A stretch of DNA of 64,000 nt from Rugamonas sp. A1-17 (GCA_025548565.1 JAJLPB010000001.1:248001-312000), one strand, 5' to 3'; shown: positions 17,407-26,297, counted from the first letter of the stretch. Numbers and translations: made by a program. The notes: generated by a model not told the origin, from the letters alone.

Positions 17407-17862
17407 CTATTTTTTATAGATGCCCGCTTCCAGCACGACGTCGCCGACCCGCAGCACGTAGGTGGTCTTGGGTTCGATCTTGCCGCTGCCGGGGTTCTTG
17501 TACTGGTAGTCGACCCAGCCGTGGCCTTTTTTTGCGGCCACGTCGATGATCTCGCGCCGGTATTTCTTGCCGCTGGCGTCGGGCACGTCGGTCAGGTCCT
17601 TGCCGACGATGGACGGGTTGAACGGGTGCGCCAGCACCACGCCGGTGGCCAAGTCGCGCAGGTCGACGTACAGCGAACCCTGCACGAACTCCGGGTCCTT
17701 GGCGGCCACCTTCTTCATCAGCTCGTCCTTGCCGTGGGCCTTGATGTAGGCGGCGCTCTTTTCCACCAGGGCGACGGCGTCTTTCTCGGTGGGTTCGGCG
17801 GCGCCGGCGGTGGCGTGCAACAGCGTGGCGGCGACAGCGGCCAGGATGGCGGTCAGTCTCAT
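17407..17862 (-). CDS. Secreted Cache-domain protein
   Basis: 151 aa with a Sec signal peptide (cleavage after ATAGAA, ~residue 22). The mature part is a single small-ligand Cache module: a leading helix (EKDAVALVEKSAAYIKAHGK), GSLYVDLRDLATGVVLAHP, and GWVDYQYKNPGSGKIEPK, the pattern of Cache_2 sensors. It has no membrane anchor or signalling domain. Situated 15 bases upstream of the chemoreceptor on the same strand, it may be a periplasmic ligand-binding partner of it. That pairing is inference. Confidence 0.82.
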   Translation of the reverse strand: MRLTAILAAVAATLLHATAGAAEPTEKDAVALVEKSAAYIKAHGKDELMKKVAAKDPEFVQGSLYVDLRDLATGVVLAHPFNPSIVGKDLTDVPDASGKKYRREIIDVAAKKGHGWVDYQYKNPGSGKIEPKTTYVLRVGDVVLEAGIYKK

Positions 17863-18088
17863 GGCGATTCCTTGTGTGGGGGAGGGAGGGCTTGCTCCCA
17901 TGAACTGTACGCCGCTGCCGGCGCCGGGAATTGCGCTGCCGCAAGTTCTGGCCGTGTGGCAATTTTGCACGCGCTCTGCGTCAAGGAAAAATATATTTCC
18001 ATGCGTCAGTTGATTTTCGGCAATCGCATTTTCGGCGGGCGGCCTAGCATGCAGTTTCCGCCCCCTCTTATTGCGATAGGAACCCGCG

Positions 18089-19549
18089 ATGACCTCTACT
18101 CCGATAGCTTCCTGGAACAGCGCCGGCGCCCAGGCGCCCAAGTTCAAGCCCTTCATCCGCCAGACCATCTCTCATTCCCGCCAGTGGGAATGGCTCACAC
18201 CCGACCTGCAGGAAGCGGTGCAGGTGGTGTCGCACGTGCTGCCGTTCCGCACCAACGAATACGTGATGGATCACCTGATCGACTGGAGCAACATCCCGGA
18301 CGATCCGATCTTCCGCCTGACCTTCCCGCACCGCGACATGCTGGCGCCGGACGACTACGCCCAGCTGCGCGAGCTGGTGCTGGGCCGCGCCAACCAGCAG
18401 GCGCTGAGCGAGCTGGTGCGGCGCATCCGCCTGCGCATGAATCCCCATCCGGCCGGGCAGATGACGCACAACGTGCCGCGCGTGAACGACGCGCCGCTCA
18501 AGGGCCTGCAGCACAAGTACAAGGAGACGGTGTTGTTCTTCCCCAGCGCCGGCCAGACCTGCCACGCCTACTGCACCTTCTGCTTCCGCTGGCCGCAGTT
18601 CGTCGGCATGGACGACATGAAGTTCGACGCCAAGGAATCGCACCAGCTGGCCGACTACCTGCGCCTGCACCCCGAGGTGACGGACGTGCTGATCACCGGC
18701 GGCGACCCGCTGATCATGAACACCCGCTCGCTGGAAGCCTACATCGAACCGCTGCTGGCGCCGGACCTGGCGCACATCCAGAACATCCGCATCGGCACCA
18801 AGTCGGTGGCGTACTGGCCGCAGCGCTTCGTCACCGACCGCGACGCCGACGACTTGCTGCGCCTGTTCGAGCGCGTGGTCGACAGCGGCAAGAACATGGC
18901 CATCATGGGCCACTACAACCACGCGGTGGAGCTGCGCCCGGAGATCGCGCAGCAGGCGGTCAAGCGCATCGTCGGCACCGGCGCCACCCTGCGCATGCAG
19001 GGGCCGCTGATCCGCCACATCAACGAGGACCCGCACAGCTGGGCCGAGTTGTGGCAGACCGGCGTGCGGCTGGGCGCCATCCCGTACTACATGTTCGTCG
19101 AGCGCGACACCGGGCCGCGCGAGTACTTCCAGCTGCCGCTGGCGCGCGCGCACGAGATCTTCCAGCAGGCCTACCAGATGGTGTCCGGCCTGTCGCGCAC
19201 CGTGCGCGGGCCGTCGATGAGCGCCTTCCCCGGCAAGGTGGTGATCGACGGCATCGTCACCATCGGCGGCGAGAAGGTGTTCGCGCTGCAGTTCCTGCAG
19301 GCCCGCAATCCGGACTGGGTGCGCAAGCCGTTCTACGCCAGGTTCGATCCCAACGCGACCTGGATGGACGAGCTGAAGCCGGCCTTCGGCAAGGACAAGT
19401 TCTTCTTCGAGGAGGAGGGCGGCAGCCGCAGCGAGTACGGCGCCGAGCCGCCGGGCCAGCGCAAGGTGATCCCGCTGATCGCGGCGCGCCAGGACGACGG
19501 CCAGCGCGGCGGCGCGGCGGCCGGCTGCGGCGCCCACAATTCGGCGTAG
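18089..19549 (+). CDS. KamA-family radical SAM protein (lysine 2,3-aminomutase-like)
   Basis: 486 aa. The radical-SAM [4Fe-4S] motif is C158-x3-C162-x2-C165 within GQTCHAYCTFCFRW, the KamA form. Downstream features include DVLITGGDPLIMN and MGHYNHAVEL. KamA-type enzymes interconvert L-lysine and beta-lysine with PLP. The protein is longer than E. coli EpmB (~340 aa), and no elongation factor P modification gene is nearby, so an amino-acid metabolic role is more likely than EF-P modification. It is followed after 8 bases by an MFS transporter and then an oxygenase, forming an operon. Start ATG at 18089 follows ATAGGAACC. Confidence 0.85.
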   Translation: MTSTPIASWNSAGAQAPKFKPFIRQTISHSRQWEWLTPDLQEAVQVVSHVLPFRTNEYVMDHLIDWSNIPDDPIFRLTFPHRDMLAPDDYAQLRELVLGRANQQALSELVRRIRLRMNPHPAGQMTHNVPRVNDAPLKGLQHKYKETVLFFPSAGQTCHAYCTFCFRWPQFVGMDDMKFDAKESHQLADYLRLHPEVTDVLITGGDPLIMNTRSLEAYIEPLLAPDLAHIQNIRIGTKSVAYWPQRFVTDRDADDLLRLFERVVDSGKNMAIMGHYNHAVELRPEIAQQAVKRIVGTGATLRMQGPLIRHINEDPHSWAELWQTGVRLGAIPYYMFVERDTGPREYFQLPLARAHEIFQQAYQMVSGLSRTVRGPSMSAFPGKVVIDGIVTIGGEKVFALQFLQARNPDWVRKPFYARFDPNATWMDELKPAFGKDKFFFEEEGGSRSEYGAEPPGQRKVIPLIAARQDDGQRGGAAAGCGAHNSA

Positions 19550-19557
19550 GTGGCGCC

Positions 19558-20856
19558 ATGTCCGGCCGCGCGGTGTTTGTGCTGGTGTTCCTGCCGTTCG
19601 CGCTGGGCCACTATTTATCGAGTTTGATCCGTACCGTGAACGCGACGCTGGCGCCGCAGCTGATGGCGGCGCTGGCGCTGACCCCTGGCCAGCTTGGCCT
19701 GCTGACCAGCGCCTTCTTCCTGGCGTTCGCGCTGGCGCAGCTGCCGGTCGGCATGGCGCTGGACCGCTGGGGTCCGGCGCGGGTGCAGCCGCCGATGCTG
19801 CTGCTGGCGGCGCTGGGCGCGCTGGCCTTCTCGGGCGGCCACGATTTCGCCGAGCTGCTGGTGGCGCGCGCGCTGATCGGGCTGGGACTGGGCGGCTGCT
19901 TCATGTCGGCGGTGAAGGCGGTATCGACCTGGGTCGCGCCGGCGCGGCTGCCGTCGGTGCAGGGCTACCTGATCGCGGCCGGTGGACTGGGCGCGGCGTC
20001 GGCCACGCTGCCGGTGCGGCTGGCGCTGCACTACACCGACTGGCGCGGCCTGTTCGTGGGACTGGCGGCGGCGGCGGCCGGCCTGGCGCTGCTGATACGG
20101 CTGGTGGCGCCGGCCGCGCCGCCGCCGTCGTCATCGTCATCGTCATCGCCGTCGGCGGCGCGGCCGGCCAGCCTGGCGGTGCTGCGCGAGGTGTTCAACC
20201 ATCCGGCCTTCCGCGAGGTGGCGCAGCTGGTCATGGTGCCGCACATGGTGTTCTTCGGCATACAGGGCCTGTGGATCAGCCGCTGGCTGAGCGATGTCGC
20301 CGGCTTTTCCGAGGCGGCCGTGGCCTACCTGCTGTACCTGGGCATGGCGGCGGTGATCTTCGGCGCCATCGCGGTCGGCATGATCACCGAGTGGGCCGGG
20401 CGGCGCGGCGTGGCGCCGGTCAGCGTGGCGGCGGCCGGCGTGGCGCTGTTCATCGCGGTGCAACTGGGCTTTGTGCTGAACTGGGCGCCCAGCTTCCAGC
20501 TGCTGTCGGTGGTGTTCACGCTGGTGGGGACGGTGACCGGCATCGAGTATGCGATCGTCGCGCAAAGCCTGCCGCCGTCGCTGACGGGGCGCGGCGCCAC
20601 TTGCCTGAACCTGTTGATCTTCCTGGGCGCGTTCGCGATGCAGGCCGGCTTCGGGCTGGTGCTGGGCTGCTGGCGGCCCGACGCCCTGCAGCACTATCCG
20701 GCGCAGGCCTACCAGGTGGCGTTCGGGGTGCTGGTGCTGCTGCAGTTGCGGGGACTGTTCCTGTTCGCGCGGCGGCGCTGGGGTGCGGCGTCGCAATCCG
20801 GTAGAATCGATCATCCATCCGGTAATCCGGCAACCAGCTCCCCGATCGCACGATGA
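19558..20856 (+). CDS. Major facilitator superfamily transporter
   Basis: 432 aa with ~12 membrane helices. The N-terminal MFS signature is clear (LPVGMALDRWGPARVQPP between helices 2 and 3; ALIGLGLGGCFMSAVKAV). The central cytoplasmic loop has a poly-Ser run encoded by TCATCG-type repeats near 20128-20151. It starts 8 bases after the KamA-like gene and its TGA overlaps the ATG of the oxygenase gene (ATGA at 20853), so the three are one operon. Transport of a KamA-pathway product is an attractive inference but unproven. Confidence 0.88.
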   Translation: MSGRAVFVLVFLPFALGHYLSSLIRTVNATLAPQLMAALALTPGQLGLLTSAFFLAFALAQLPVGMALDRWGPARVQPPMLLLAALGALAFSGGHDFAELLVARALIGLGLGGCFMSAVKAVSTWVAPARLPSVQGYLIAAGGLGAASATLPVRLALHYTDWRGLFVGLAAAAAGLALLIRLVAPAAPPPSSSSSSSPSAARPASLAVLREVFNHPAFREVAQLVMVPHMVFFGIQGLWISRWLSDVAGFSEAAVAYLLYLGMAAVIFGAIAVGMITEWAGRRGVAPVSVAAAGVALFIAVQLGFVLNWAPSFQLLSVVFTLVGTVTGIEYAIVAQSLPPSLTGRGATCLNLLIFLGAFAMQAGFGLVLGCWRPDALQHYPAQAYQVAFGVLVLLQLRGLFLFARRRWGAASQSGRIDHPSGNPATSSPIAR

Positions 20857-21728
20857 CCTCTCCGCCCACCACCTTTGCCTCCCTGCCGGCCGCGTGGCGG
20901 GACTGGATCATGGAAAACCTGGCGCGCGCCTGCAATCCGCTGGACATGGCCAATAGCATGGCCGCCTCCGGCCAGCACAGCATGGCGGTGGCGCGCGCCG
21001 CCATCGACGAGGCGCTGGCGCTGCGCGCGGCGGATGGGCAGGCGCCGGCGGCCAGCGTGTTCGTGGCGCCGCAGCAGATGCCCTACATCGACCTGGAGCG
21101 CAACCTGATCGCGGTGCAGGACCGCATGGTGGAAGTGCTGTTCGTGCTGAAGCAGCCGCAGATCATCCTGCTGGGGAATGTGCTCAGCGACGAGGAGTGC
21201 GACGCCATCGTCGCCCACTGCGGCACGCGCTACACGCGCTCCACCGTCACCGGCGAGGCCGACGGCGCCAGCGTGGTGCACGAGGGCCGCACCAGCGAGA
21301 TGGCCTTCATCCAGCGCGGCGAGGCCGAGGTGGCCGAGCGCATCGAGCAGCGGCTGGCGGCGCTGGCGCACTGGCCGGCCGAATGCGGCGAGCCGTTCCA
21401 GCTGCAGAAGTACGGCGTGACGCAGGAGTACCGTCCGCACTACGACTGGCTGGACCCGGACAGCAGCGGCCATCGCAGCCACTTGGCGCGCGGCGGCCAG
21501 CGGCTGGCCACCTTCATCCTGTACCTGAGCGACGTGGAGCAGGGCGGCGGCACGGTGTTCCCCGGCCTGGGGCTGGAGGTGTATCCGAAGAAGGGCAGCG
21601 CGCTGTGGTTCCTCAACACCGACGTCAATCACCAACCGGACAAGCAGACCTTGCACGGCGGCGCGCCGGTGGTCAGCGGCACCAAGATCATCGCCAACAA
21701 ATGGCTCAGGCAAGGGCGCTACGGTTAG
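20853..21728 (+). CDS. 2OG-Fe(II) oxygenase, prolyl 4-hydroxylase-like
   Basis: 291 aa. The C-terminal double-stranded beta-helix has the iron ligands H196-x-D198 (PHYDWLD) and H268 (TLHGG), plus K278 for 2-oxoglutarate binding (GTKIIANKW). The residues around GGGTVFPGLGLEV and YPKKGSALWF are the prolyl 4-hydroxylase alpha-subunit-like pattern. The N-terminal ~95 residues are helical and not recognised. It is translationally coupled to the MFS gene through ATGA. Substrate may be a peptide proline or a free amino acid; the operon with a lysine aminomutase-like enzyme leaves hydroxylation of a small molecule possible. Confidence 0.88.
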   Translation: MTSPPTTFASLPAAWRDWIMENLARACNPLDMANSMAASGQHSMAVARAAIDEALALRAADGQAPAASVFVAPQQMPYIDLERNLIAVQDRMVEVLFVLKQPQIILLGNVLSDEECDAIVAHCGTRYTRSTVTGEADGASVVHEGRTSEMAFIQRGEAEVAERIEQRLAALAHWPAECGEPFQLQKYGVTQEYRPHYDWLDPDSSGHRSHLARGGQRLATFILYLSDVEQGGGTVFPGLGLEVYPKKGSALWFLNTDVNHQPDKQTLHGGAPVVSGTKIIANKWLRQGRYG

Positions 21729-21769
21729 AATGGCGGGCACAGACCCACCGTTTTTAACCTAGGAACCCC

Positions 21770-22624
21770 ATGAGACTCGTTCGTTACGGCCGTCCCGGCA
21801 AAGAGAAACCAGGCCTGATCGATGACGAAGGCAAGCTGCGCGACCTGTCCGGCGTGATCGCCGACATCGACGCGGCACAGTTGGCGCCCAAGGCGCTGCG
21901 CAAGCTGGAAAAGATCCCGCACGCCTCGCTGCCGCTGGTGCGCGGCAATCCGCGCTACGGCGTGCCGGTCGCGCGCGTCGGCAAATTCATCGGCATCGGC
22001 CTCAATTACTCGGACCACGCGGCCGAATCGGGCATGCCGATCCCGAAGGAGCCCATCGTCTTCATGAAGGCGATCTCCTGCCTGTCCGGCCCGGACGATC
22101 CCATCGTGCTGCCGCAAGGCTCGAAGAAGACCGACTGGGAAGTGGAGCTGGGCGTGGTGATCGGCACGCGCGCGCAGTACGTCAGCGAGGAGGACGCGCT
22201 CAAATACGTGGCCGGCTATTGCGTGGTCAACGACGTGTCGGAGCGCTCGTTCCAGCTGGAGCGCGGCCCGCAGTGGGACAAGGGCAAGGGTTGCGACACC
22301 TTCGGCCCGGTCGGTCCGTGGCTGGTGACGCCGGAAGACATCTACGACGTGCAGAAGCTGGACCTATACCTGGAGCTGAACGGCAAGCGCATGCAGACCG
22401 GCTGCACCGACACCATGATATTCTCGGTGGCGCAGATCGTCAGCTACCTGTCGAAGTTCATGACGCTGGAGCCGGGCGACGTGATCGCCACCGGCACGCC
22501 ACCGGGCGTGGGCCAGGGCCGCAAGCCGCAGCGCTTCCTCAAGAAGGGCGACGTCCTGCGGCTGGGCATCGCCGGCTTGGGCGAGCAGCAGCAGGACGTT
22601 GTTGCCTGGACCGCGCCGAAGTAA
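21770..22624 (+). CDS. Fumarylacetoacetate hydrolase family protein
   Basis: 284 aa FAH-fold enzyme. The family core is present: FIGIGLNYSDHAAESG, then EPIVFMKA, the metal-binding WEVELGVVIG, and VVNDVSERSFQLERG; PGDVIATGTPPGVG near the end is also diagnostic. Such enzymes include acylpyruvases, oxaloacetate decarboxylases and sugar 2-keto-3-deoxy acid dehydratases/hydrolases; the exact substrate is not decidable. It begins 41 bases after the oxygenase gene, so read-through from that operon is possible. It ends one base before the convergent aminotransferase. Confidence 0.9.
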   Translation: MRLVRYGRPGKEKPGLIDDEGKLRDLSGVIADIDAAQLAPKALRKLEKIPHASLPLVRGNPRYGVPVARVGKFIGIGLNYSDHAAESGMPIPKEPIVFMKAISCLSGPDDPIVLPQGSKKTDWEVELGVVIGTRAQYVSEEDALKYVAGYCVVNDVSERSFQLERGPQWDKGKGCDTFGPVGPWLVTPEDIYDVQKLDLYLELNGKRMQTGCTDTMIFSVAQIVSYLSKFMTLEPGDVIATGTPPGVGQGRKPQRFLKKGDVLRLGIAGLGEQQQDVVAWTAPK

Positions 22625-23956
22625 TTACGTCGCGCTGGTCAGCGCGCGGGTCAAGGAGTCGGCCAGGCGGCTGGTGATCTCCGCCAGTTCGGTCTCGGTG
22701 GAGATGAACGGCGGCGCCAGCAGGATATGGTCGCCGTTGCGGCCATCGATGGTGCCGCCCATCGGATAGACCATCAGGCCGCGCGACATGGCCTGCTCCT
22801 TCACCGCCGCGTGCAGCTGGCAGGCCGGATCGAAGGGCTGCTTGCTATCGCGGTCGCGCACCAGTTCCAGCGCCAGCAGCATGCCGCGCCCGCGGATGTC
22901 GCCCACGTGCGGATGGCTGCCGAAAGCGTCGCGCAGCATGCGGCGGAAGGCCGCGCCGCGCACCGTGACGGCGCCCAGCAGGCAATCCCTTTGTATCACC
23001 TTCTGCACCGCCAGCGCGGCCGCCGCCGCCACCGGATGGCCCATGTAGGTATGGCCGTGCAGGAAGGCGCCGCTGCCGTCGCGCAGCTGCCGCACGATGT
23101 TGTCGCGCGCCAGCACCGCGCCGATCGGCTGGTAGCCGGCGCCCAGGCCTTTACCCAGCACCACCAGGTCCGGCACCACGCCGTCCTGTTCGAACGCGTA
23201 CAGCGTGCCGGTGCGGCCCATGCCGCACATGACTTCATCGAGGATCAGCAAAATACCGTACTGGTCGCACAGCTTGCGCACGCCGCGGAAGTAGCCGGGC
23301 GTGGGCGGCACCGCGCCGCCGGTGGCGCCGACCACGGTCTCGGCGACGAAGCCGATGATGTGCTGCGGGCCCTGTTCAAGGATGGTCGCCTCCAGTTCGG
23401 CCAGCAGGGCGGCGGTGTAGTCGGCGGTGCTCTGGCCATCGGCGCGGCCGCGGTACTCGTTGCACGCCGAGACGCGCGGCACCTCCATCAGCAGCGGCTC
23501 GAACGGGCGGCGGCGCCACTCGTTGCCGCCAATGGCCAGCGCACCCAGCGTGTTGCCATGGTAGCTCTGGCGGCGGCCGATGAACACACTGCGATCGGGC
23601 TGGCCGGCTTCGAGCCAGTACTGGCGCGCCAGCTTGAGCGCGGTCTCCATCGCTTCCGAACCGCCCGAGACCAGGTAGACGTGATCGAGGTCGCCGGGAG
23701 CGTCGTTGGCCAGGCGGGTGGCCAGTTCCTCGGCGGCGTCGCAGGTGAAGAAGGCCGTGTGGGCGTAGGCGTTGCGGTCGATCTGCGCGTGCATGGCGGC
23801 CAGCACGTCGGGATGGGCATGGCCCAGCGAGGAGACGGCGGCGCCGCCGCTGGCATCGAGATAGCTGCGGCCCTGGCTGTCGCGCACGGTCAGGCCGGAG
23901 GCGCTGACGGCCAGCGGCGGGGTGCGGCGCAGGTTGCGGTGGATGATGTGGCTCAT
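22625..23956 (-). CDS. Class III PLP-dependent aminotransferase
   Basis: 443 aa, full length for class III (omega) aminotransferases. Recognisable elements: YLDASGGAAVSSLGHAHPDV near the N-terminus, VSGGSEAMETALKLARQYW, the ILDEVMCGMGRTG PLP-aspartate region, and the Schiff-base lysine in VVLGKGLGAGYQP. These enzymes transfer amino groups from omega-amino acids, diamines or similar donors. It stands alone on the minus strand, divergent from the carboxymuconolactone decarboxylase-like gene. Confidence 0.92.
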   Translation of the reverse strand: MSHIIHRNLRRTPPLAVSASGLTVRDSQGRSYLDASGGAAVSSLGHAHPDVLAAMHAQIDRNAYAHTAFFTCDAAEELATRLANDAPGDLDHVYLVSGGSEAMETALKLARQYWLEAGQPDRSVFIGRRQSYHGNTLGALAIGGNEWRRRPFEPLLMEVPRVSACNEYRGRADGQSTADYTAALLAELEATILEQGPQHIIGFVAETVVGATGGAVPPTPGYFRGVRKLCDQYGILLILDEVMCGMGRTGTLYAFEQDGVVPDLVVLGKGLGAGYQPIGAVLARDNIVRQLRDGSGAFLHGHTYMGHPVAAAAALAVQKVIQRDCLLGAVTVRGAAFRRMLRDAFGSHPHVGDIRGRGMLLALELVRDRDSKQPFDPACQLHAAVKEQAMSRGLMVYPMGGTIDGRNGDHILLAPPFISTETELAEITSRLADSLTRALTSAT

Positions 23957-24063
23957 GACGTCCTTTCAATCGGGGTGACGAAGAGCAGACGATAGCCGTG
24001 ATCGGCTTGTGTTCTGTTGATCTATGCCGCACCATGAGCGAATATTGTTTAAGGATCTGTGCC

Positions 24064-24618
24064 ATGGATGATCGTTTGGGAGCTATACCGTTTGCCGACA
24101 TGACCGCCGCCCAGCAGGTGGCGGCGCAGGCTGTGATCGACGGGCCGCGCGGAGCCTTGTACGGACCCTTCGTGCCGTTGATCCGCAGCCCGGAGCTGAT
24201 GGCGGCCGCGCAGCGCATGGGCGAGTACCTGCGCTACCGCAGCGCGATCGGCACGCGGCTCACGGAGCTGGCGATCCTGGTGACGGCGCGGCAGTGGAGC
24301 CAGCAGGTGGAGTGGGCGATCCACGAGCCGATCGCGCGCCAGTACGGCATCGCCGACGAGGTGGTGGCGGCGGTGGCGGCGCGGCGGCGGCCCGAGGGCA
24401 TGGCGGCCGACGAGGCGCTGGTGCACGACTTCTGCATCCAGCTGCACCAGCGCCAGCGGGTCGACGACGAGACCTACGCGGCGGCGCTGGCGGCCTTCGG
24501 CGAGCACGGGGTGGTGGACCTGATGGGCATCAACGGCTACTACACCTTCCTGGCGATGGTGATGAACGCGGCGCAGACGGCGGTGCCGGCGTCCGCCGCC
24601 ACGCCGCTGCCGGATTGA
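24064..24618 (+). CDS. Carboxymuconolactone decarboxylase-family protein
   Basis: 184 aa all-helical CMD-fold protein. The region RLTELAILVTARQWSQQVEWAIHEPIARQYG matches the family core in pattern; it has the EW..H arrangement rather than the CxxC of AhpD peroxidases, so redox activity is not expected. ATG at 24064 is preceded by AAGGAT. In-frame starts further up exist (24034, 23998) but add residues unlike the family. It precedes the serine hydrolase gene by 17 bases on the same strand. Confidence 0.82.
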   Translation: MDDRLGAIPFADMTAAQQVAAQAVIDGPRGALYGPFVPLIRSPELMAAAQRMGEYLRYRSAIGTRLTELAILVTARQWSQQVEWAIHEPIARQYGIADEVVAAVAARRRPEGMAADEALVHDFCIQLHQRQRVDDETYAAALAAFGEHGVVDLMGINGYYTFLAMVMNAAQTAVPASAATPLPD

Positions 24619-24635
24619 CGATCAAAGAGAGACGG

Positions 24636-25643
24636 ATGAATCAACTGAGAGATTATTTTTTGCGCCTGCAGGCGGTGCTGCCCGCCGACGGACCTGGCTT
24701 CAGCGCGCTGGTGGTGCGCGATGGCGAGGTGGCGTTCGAGCTGCATCATGGCCTGGCGTCGCTGGAGCTGGAGGTGCCGTTGTCGGCGCGGTCGGCGTAT
24801 TACCTGGCGTCGGAGTCCAAGCAGTTCACGGCGGCGGCCGTGCTGGCGCTGGTGCGCGCGGGGAAGATCGGGCTGGACGACGACGTGTGCGCGCTGTTGC
24901 CGGAGCTGGCCGGCTTCGAGCAGCCGTTCGCCTTGCGTAGCCTGCTCAATCATAGCAGCGGCATCCCGGACTACTTCCAGTTCCTGCGCTGCCAGCCGGG
25001 CTGGCACGAGGCGGACTACTTCAACAACGCCGACATCCTGCGCGTCATCGCGCACATGGACACGCTCGATGGCGGCGCCGGGCATCGCTACAGCAACAGC
25101 AATTACATCCTGCTGGCGGCGCTGATCGAGCGCCTGAGCGGCATGCCGGCCGCGCGTTATCTGCGCGAGACGCTGCTGCTGCCGCTGGGGATCACGCGCA
25201 TGGGTTTCGACGACGACCGCCAGAACGTGCTGCCGCACCGGGTGTGCAGCTACGAGGCCGATCCGCAGCGGCCGGGCGGCTACCGCCAGCATCTGGGCAA
25301 CGCCAACACGGTGGGCGACGGCGGCATGTACGCCAGCACGCAGGAGCTGGTGCTGTGGGAACGCGCGTGGCACCGGCAGTGGGCCGAGCCGGACAGCTTG
25401 CTGCACGCGATGCTGCAGCCGTCGCCGCTGGCCGACGGCACGGTGCCGGATTACCGCTTCGGTCTGGAGTGGGTGCGGCGCCAGGAGCACGACGTGGTGT
25501 TTCATGGCGGCTGCCTGTGGGGCTTCAATACGCTGGTGCTGCGCTTGCCGCAATTGCGCATGTCGGTGATCCAGCTGGCCAATTCCGACCGCGCGCAGCC
25601 GGAACTGGAGCCGCTGGTGGCGGCGGCCCTGGCAGCTGGGTAG
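24636..25643 (+). CDS. Serine hydrolase of the beta-lactamase/DD-peptidase family
   Basis: 335 aa. The class C-like motifs are present: S59-x-x-K62 (ASESKQF), Y152-S-N154 (RYSNSN) and a late HGG. No signal peptide is seen, so it is probably cytoplasmic, as for EstB-type esterases and similar serine hydrolases, rather than a secreted beta-lactamase. ATG at 24636 follows AGAGAGACGG. It is likely cotranscribed with the preceding CMD-family gene. The substrate is unknown. Confidence 0.87.
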   Translation: MNQLRDYFLRLQAVLPADGPGFSALVVRDGEVAFELHHGLASLELEVPLSARSAYYLASESKQFTAAAVLALVRAGKIGLDDDVCALLPELAGFEQPFALRSLLNHSSGIPDYFQFLRCQPGWHEADYFNNADILRVIAHMDTLDGGAGHRYSNSNYILLAALIERLSGMPAARYLRETLLLPLGITRMGFDDDRQNVLPHRVCSYEADPQRPGGYRQHLGNANTVGDGGMYASTQELVLWERAWHRQWAEPDSLLHAMLQPSPLADGTVPDYRFGLEWVRRQEHDVVFHGGCLWGFNTLVLRLPQLRMSVIQLANSDRAQPELEPLVAAALAAG

Positions 25644-25693
25644 TATGAGGAAATTGCCACTATACTGAAGACTGAAGTCTTAACGGAGGCCAT

Positions 25694-25999
25694 ATGGCTG
25701 CGATCAATGTAAAAGAAGCGGTCAAGGCGGCCAAGGAAGCGCTCCTTGATCTGTATGAAGATGATCCTCCTGCTGCGATGGCGCTGGAGGAGATAGAGAA
25801 AACAGAGGAGGACGGACGTGAGCTGTGGGCCGTGACATTGGGTTTTTACCGGAATAAGAATGTAGCGGTCAAGGCTGCGAACAGCATCGGCGCGATCTAT
25901 AATCCGGTCAGCCAGATCGAGCACCGTGTCTACAAAACGTTGTTTATCGATGCGGTTTCGGGAGAATTCGTCAAGATGGATATCCGGCAGGTGCAGTGA
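25694..25999 (+). CDS. Small acidic protein, possible partner of the PIN-domain gene
   Basis: 101 aa with a strong GGAGG ribosome binding site. The N-terminal half is helical (VKEAVKAAKEALLDLYEDD), the C-terminal half predicted beta (WAVTLGFYRNKNVAVK, YKTLFIDAVSGEFVKMD). I do not recognise a named family, although the second half resembles small PepSY-like folds. Its TGA overlaps the ATG of the following PIN-domain gene (TGATG at 25997-26001), the arrangement expected of a toxin-antitoxin-like pair, but the partner is broken. Confidence 0.65.
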   Translation: MAAINVKEAVKAAKEALLDLYEDDPPAAMALEEIEKTEEDGRELWAVTLGFYRNKNVAVKAANSIGAIYNPVSQIEHRVYKTLFIDAVSGEFVKMDIRQVQ

Positions 26000-26293
26000 T
26001 GCGCAGCCTGGAGCAGGTGCTGCTGGAGCTGGTGAGCAAGCATGGACCGCGCGGCATACTGGTCGATACCAATGTTCTGCTGCTGTACCTGTTCGGACTG
26101 TATCAGCCGGCGATCGTAGGACAGCAGCGGCGGCTGACCCACTACAGCCCGGACGATGCCGGGACTGGCTGCATTAGTCGCAGCAGACACCCCGCTGCTG
26201 ACCGATGATCTGGATTTATATGTCGCCGCCGTGAGTACCGGCGGCGACGCCATCAACTTCACGCATATGCGGGAAGCCGCCGGCACTGTCTAA
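25999..26293 (+). pseudogene. PIN-domain protein gene, internally deleted/frameshifted
   Basis: The first frame gives a PIN-domain start: GILVDTNVLLLYLFGLYQP with the first metal-binding Asp, continuing to HYSPDD. After about 26156 the frame loses sense and stops at 26208. In the +1 frame the PIN C-terminus resumes: GLAALVAADTPLLTDDLDLY with the late Asp pair, then INFTHMREAAGTV and TAA at 26291. The expected middle of a ~170-190 aa PIN protein is absent, so a deletion with a frame change near the GATGCCGGGACTGG junction is likely. A ribonuclease toxin that has been inactivated is the simplest reading. Confidence 0.72.
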
Positions 26294-26297
26294 TCGC

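Noticed and set aside
18089..19549. Assigning the radical SAM protein as EpmB (EF-P lysine modification)
   Set aside because: It is ~150 residues longer than EpmB and has no efp or epmA gene near it.
20128..20151. TCATCG tandem repeat in the MFS gene as a phase-variation switch
   Set aside because: Repeat units are multiples of three, so copy-number change alters only the Ser-run length and does not switch the frame.
16372..20856. A 1494-codon open frame on the plus strand
   Set aside because: Its first two thirds run antisense to the chemoreceptor and out of frame with the KamA gene; Gly/Arg/Ala-rich shadow composition. Only the last 432 codons (MFS) are real.
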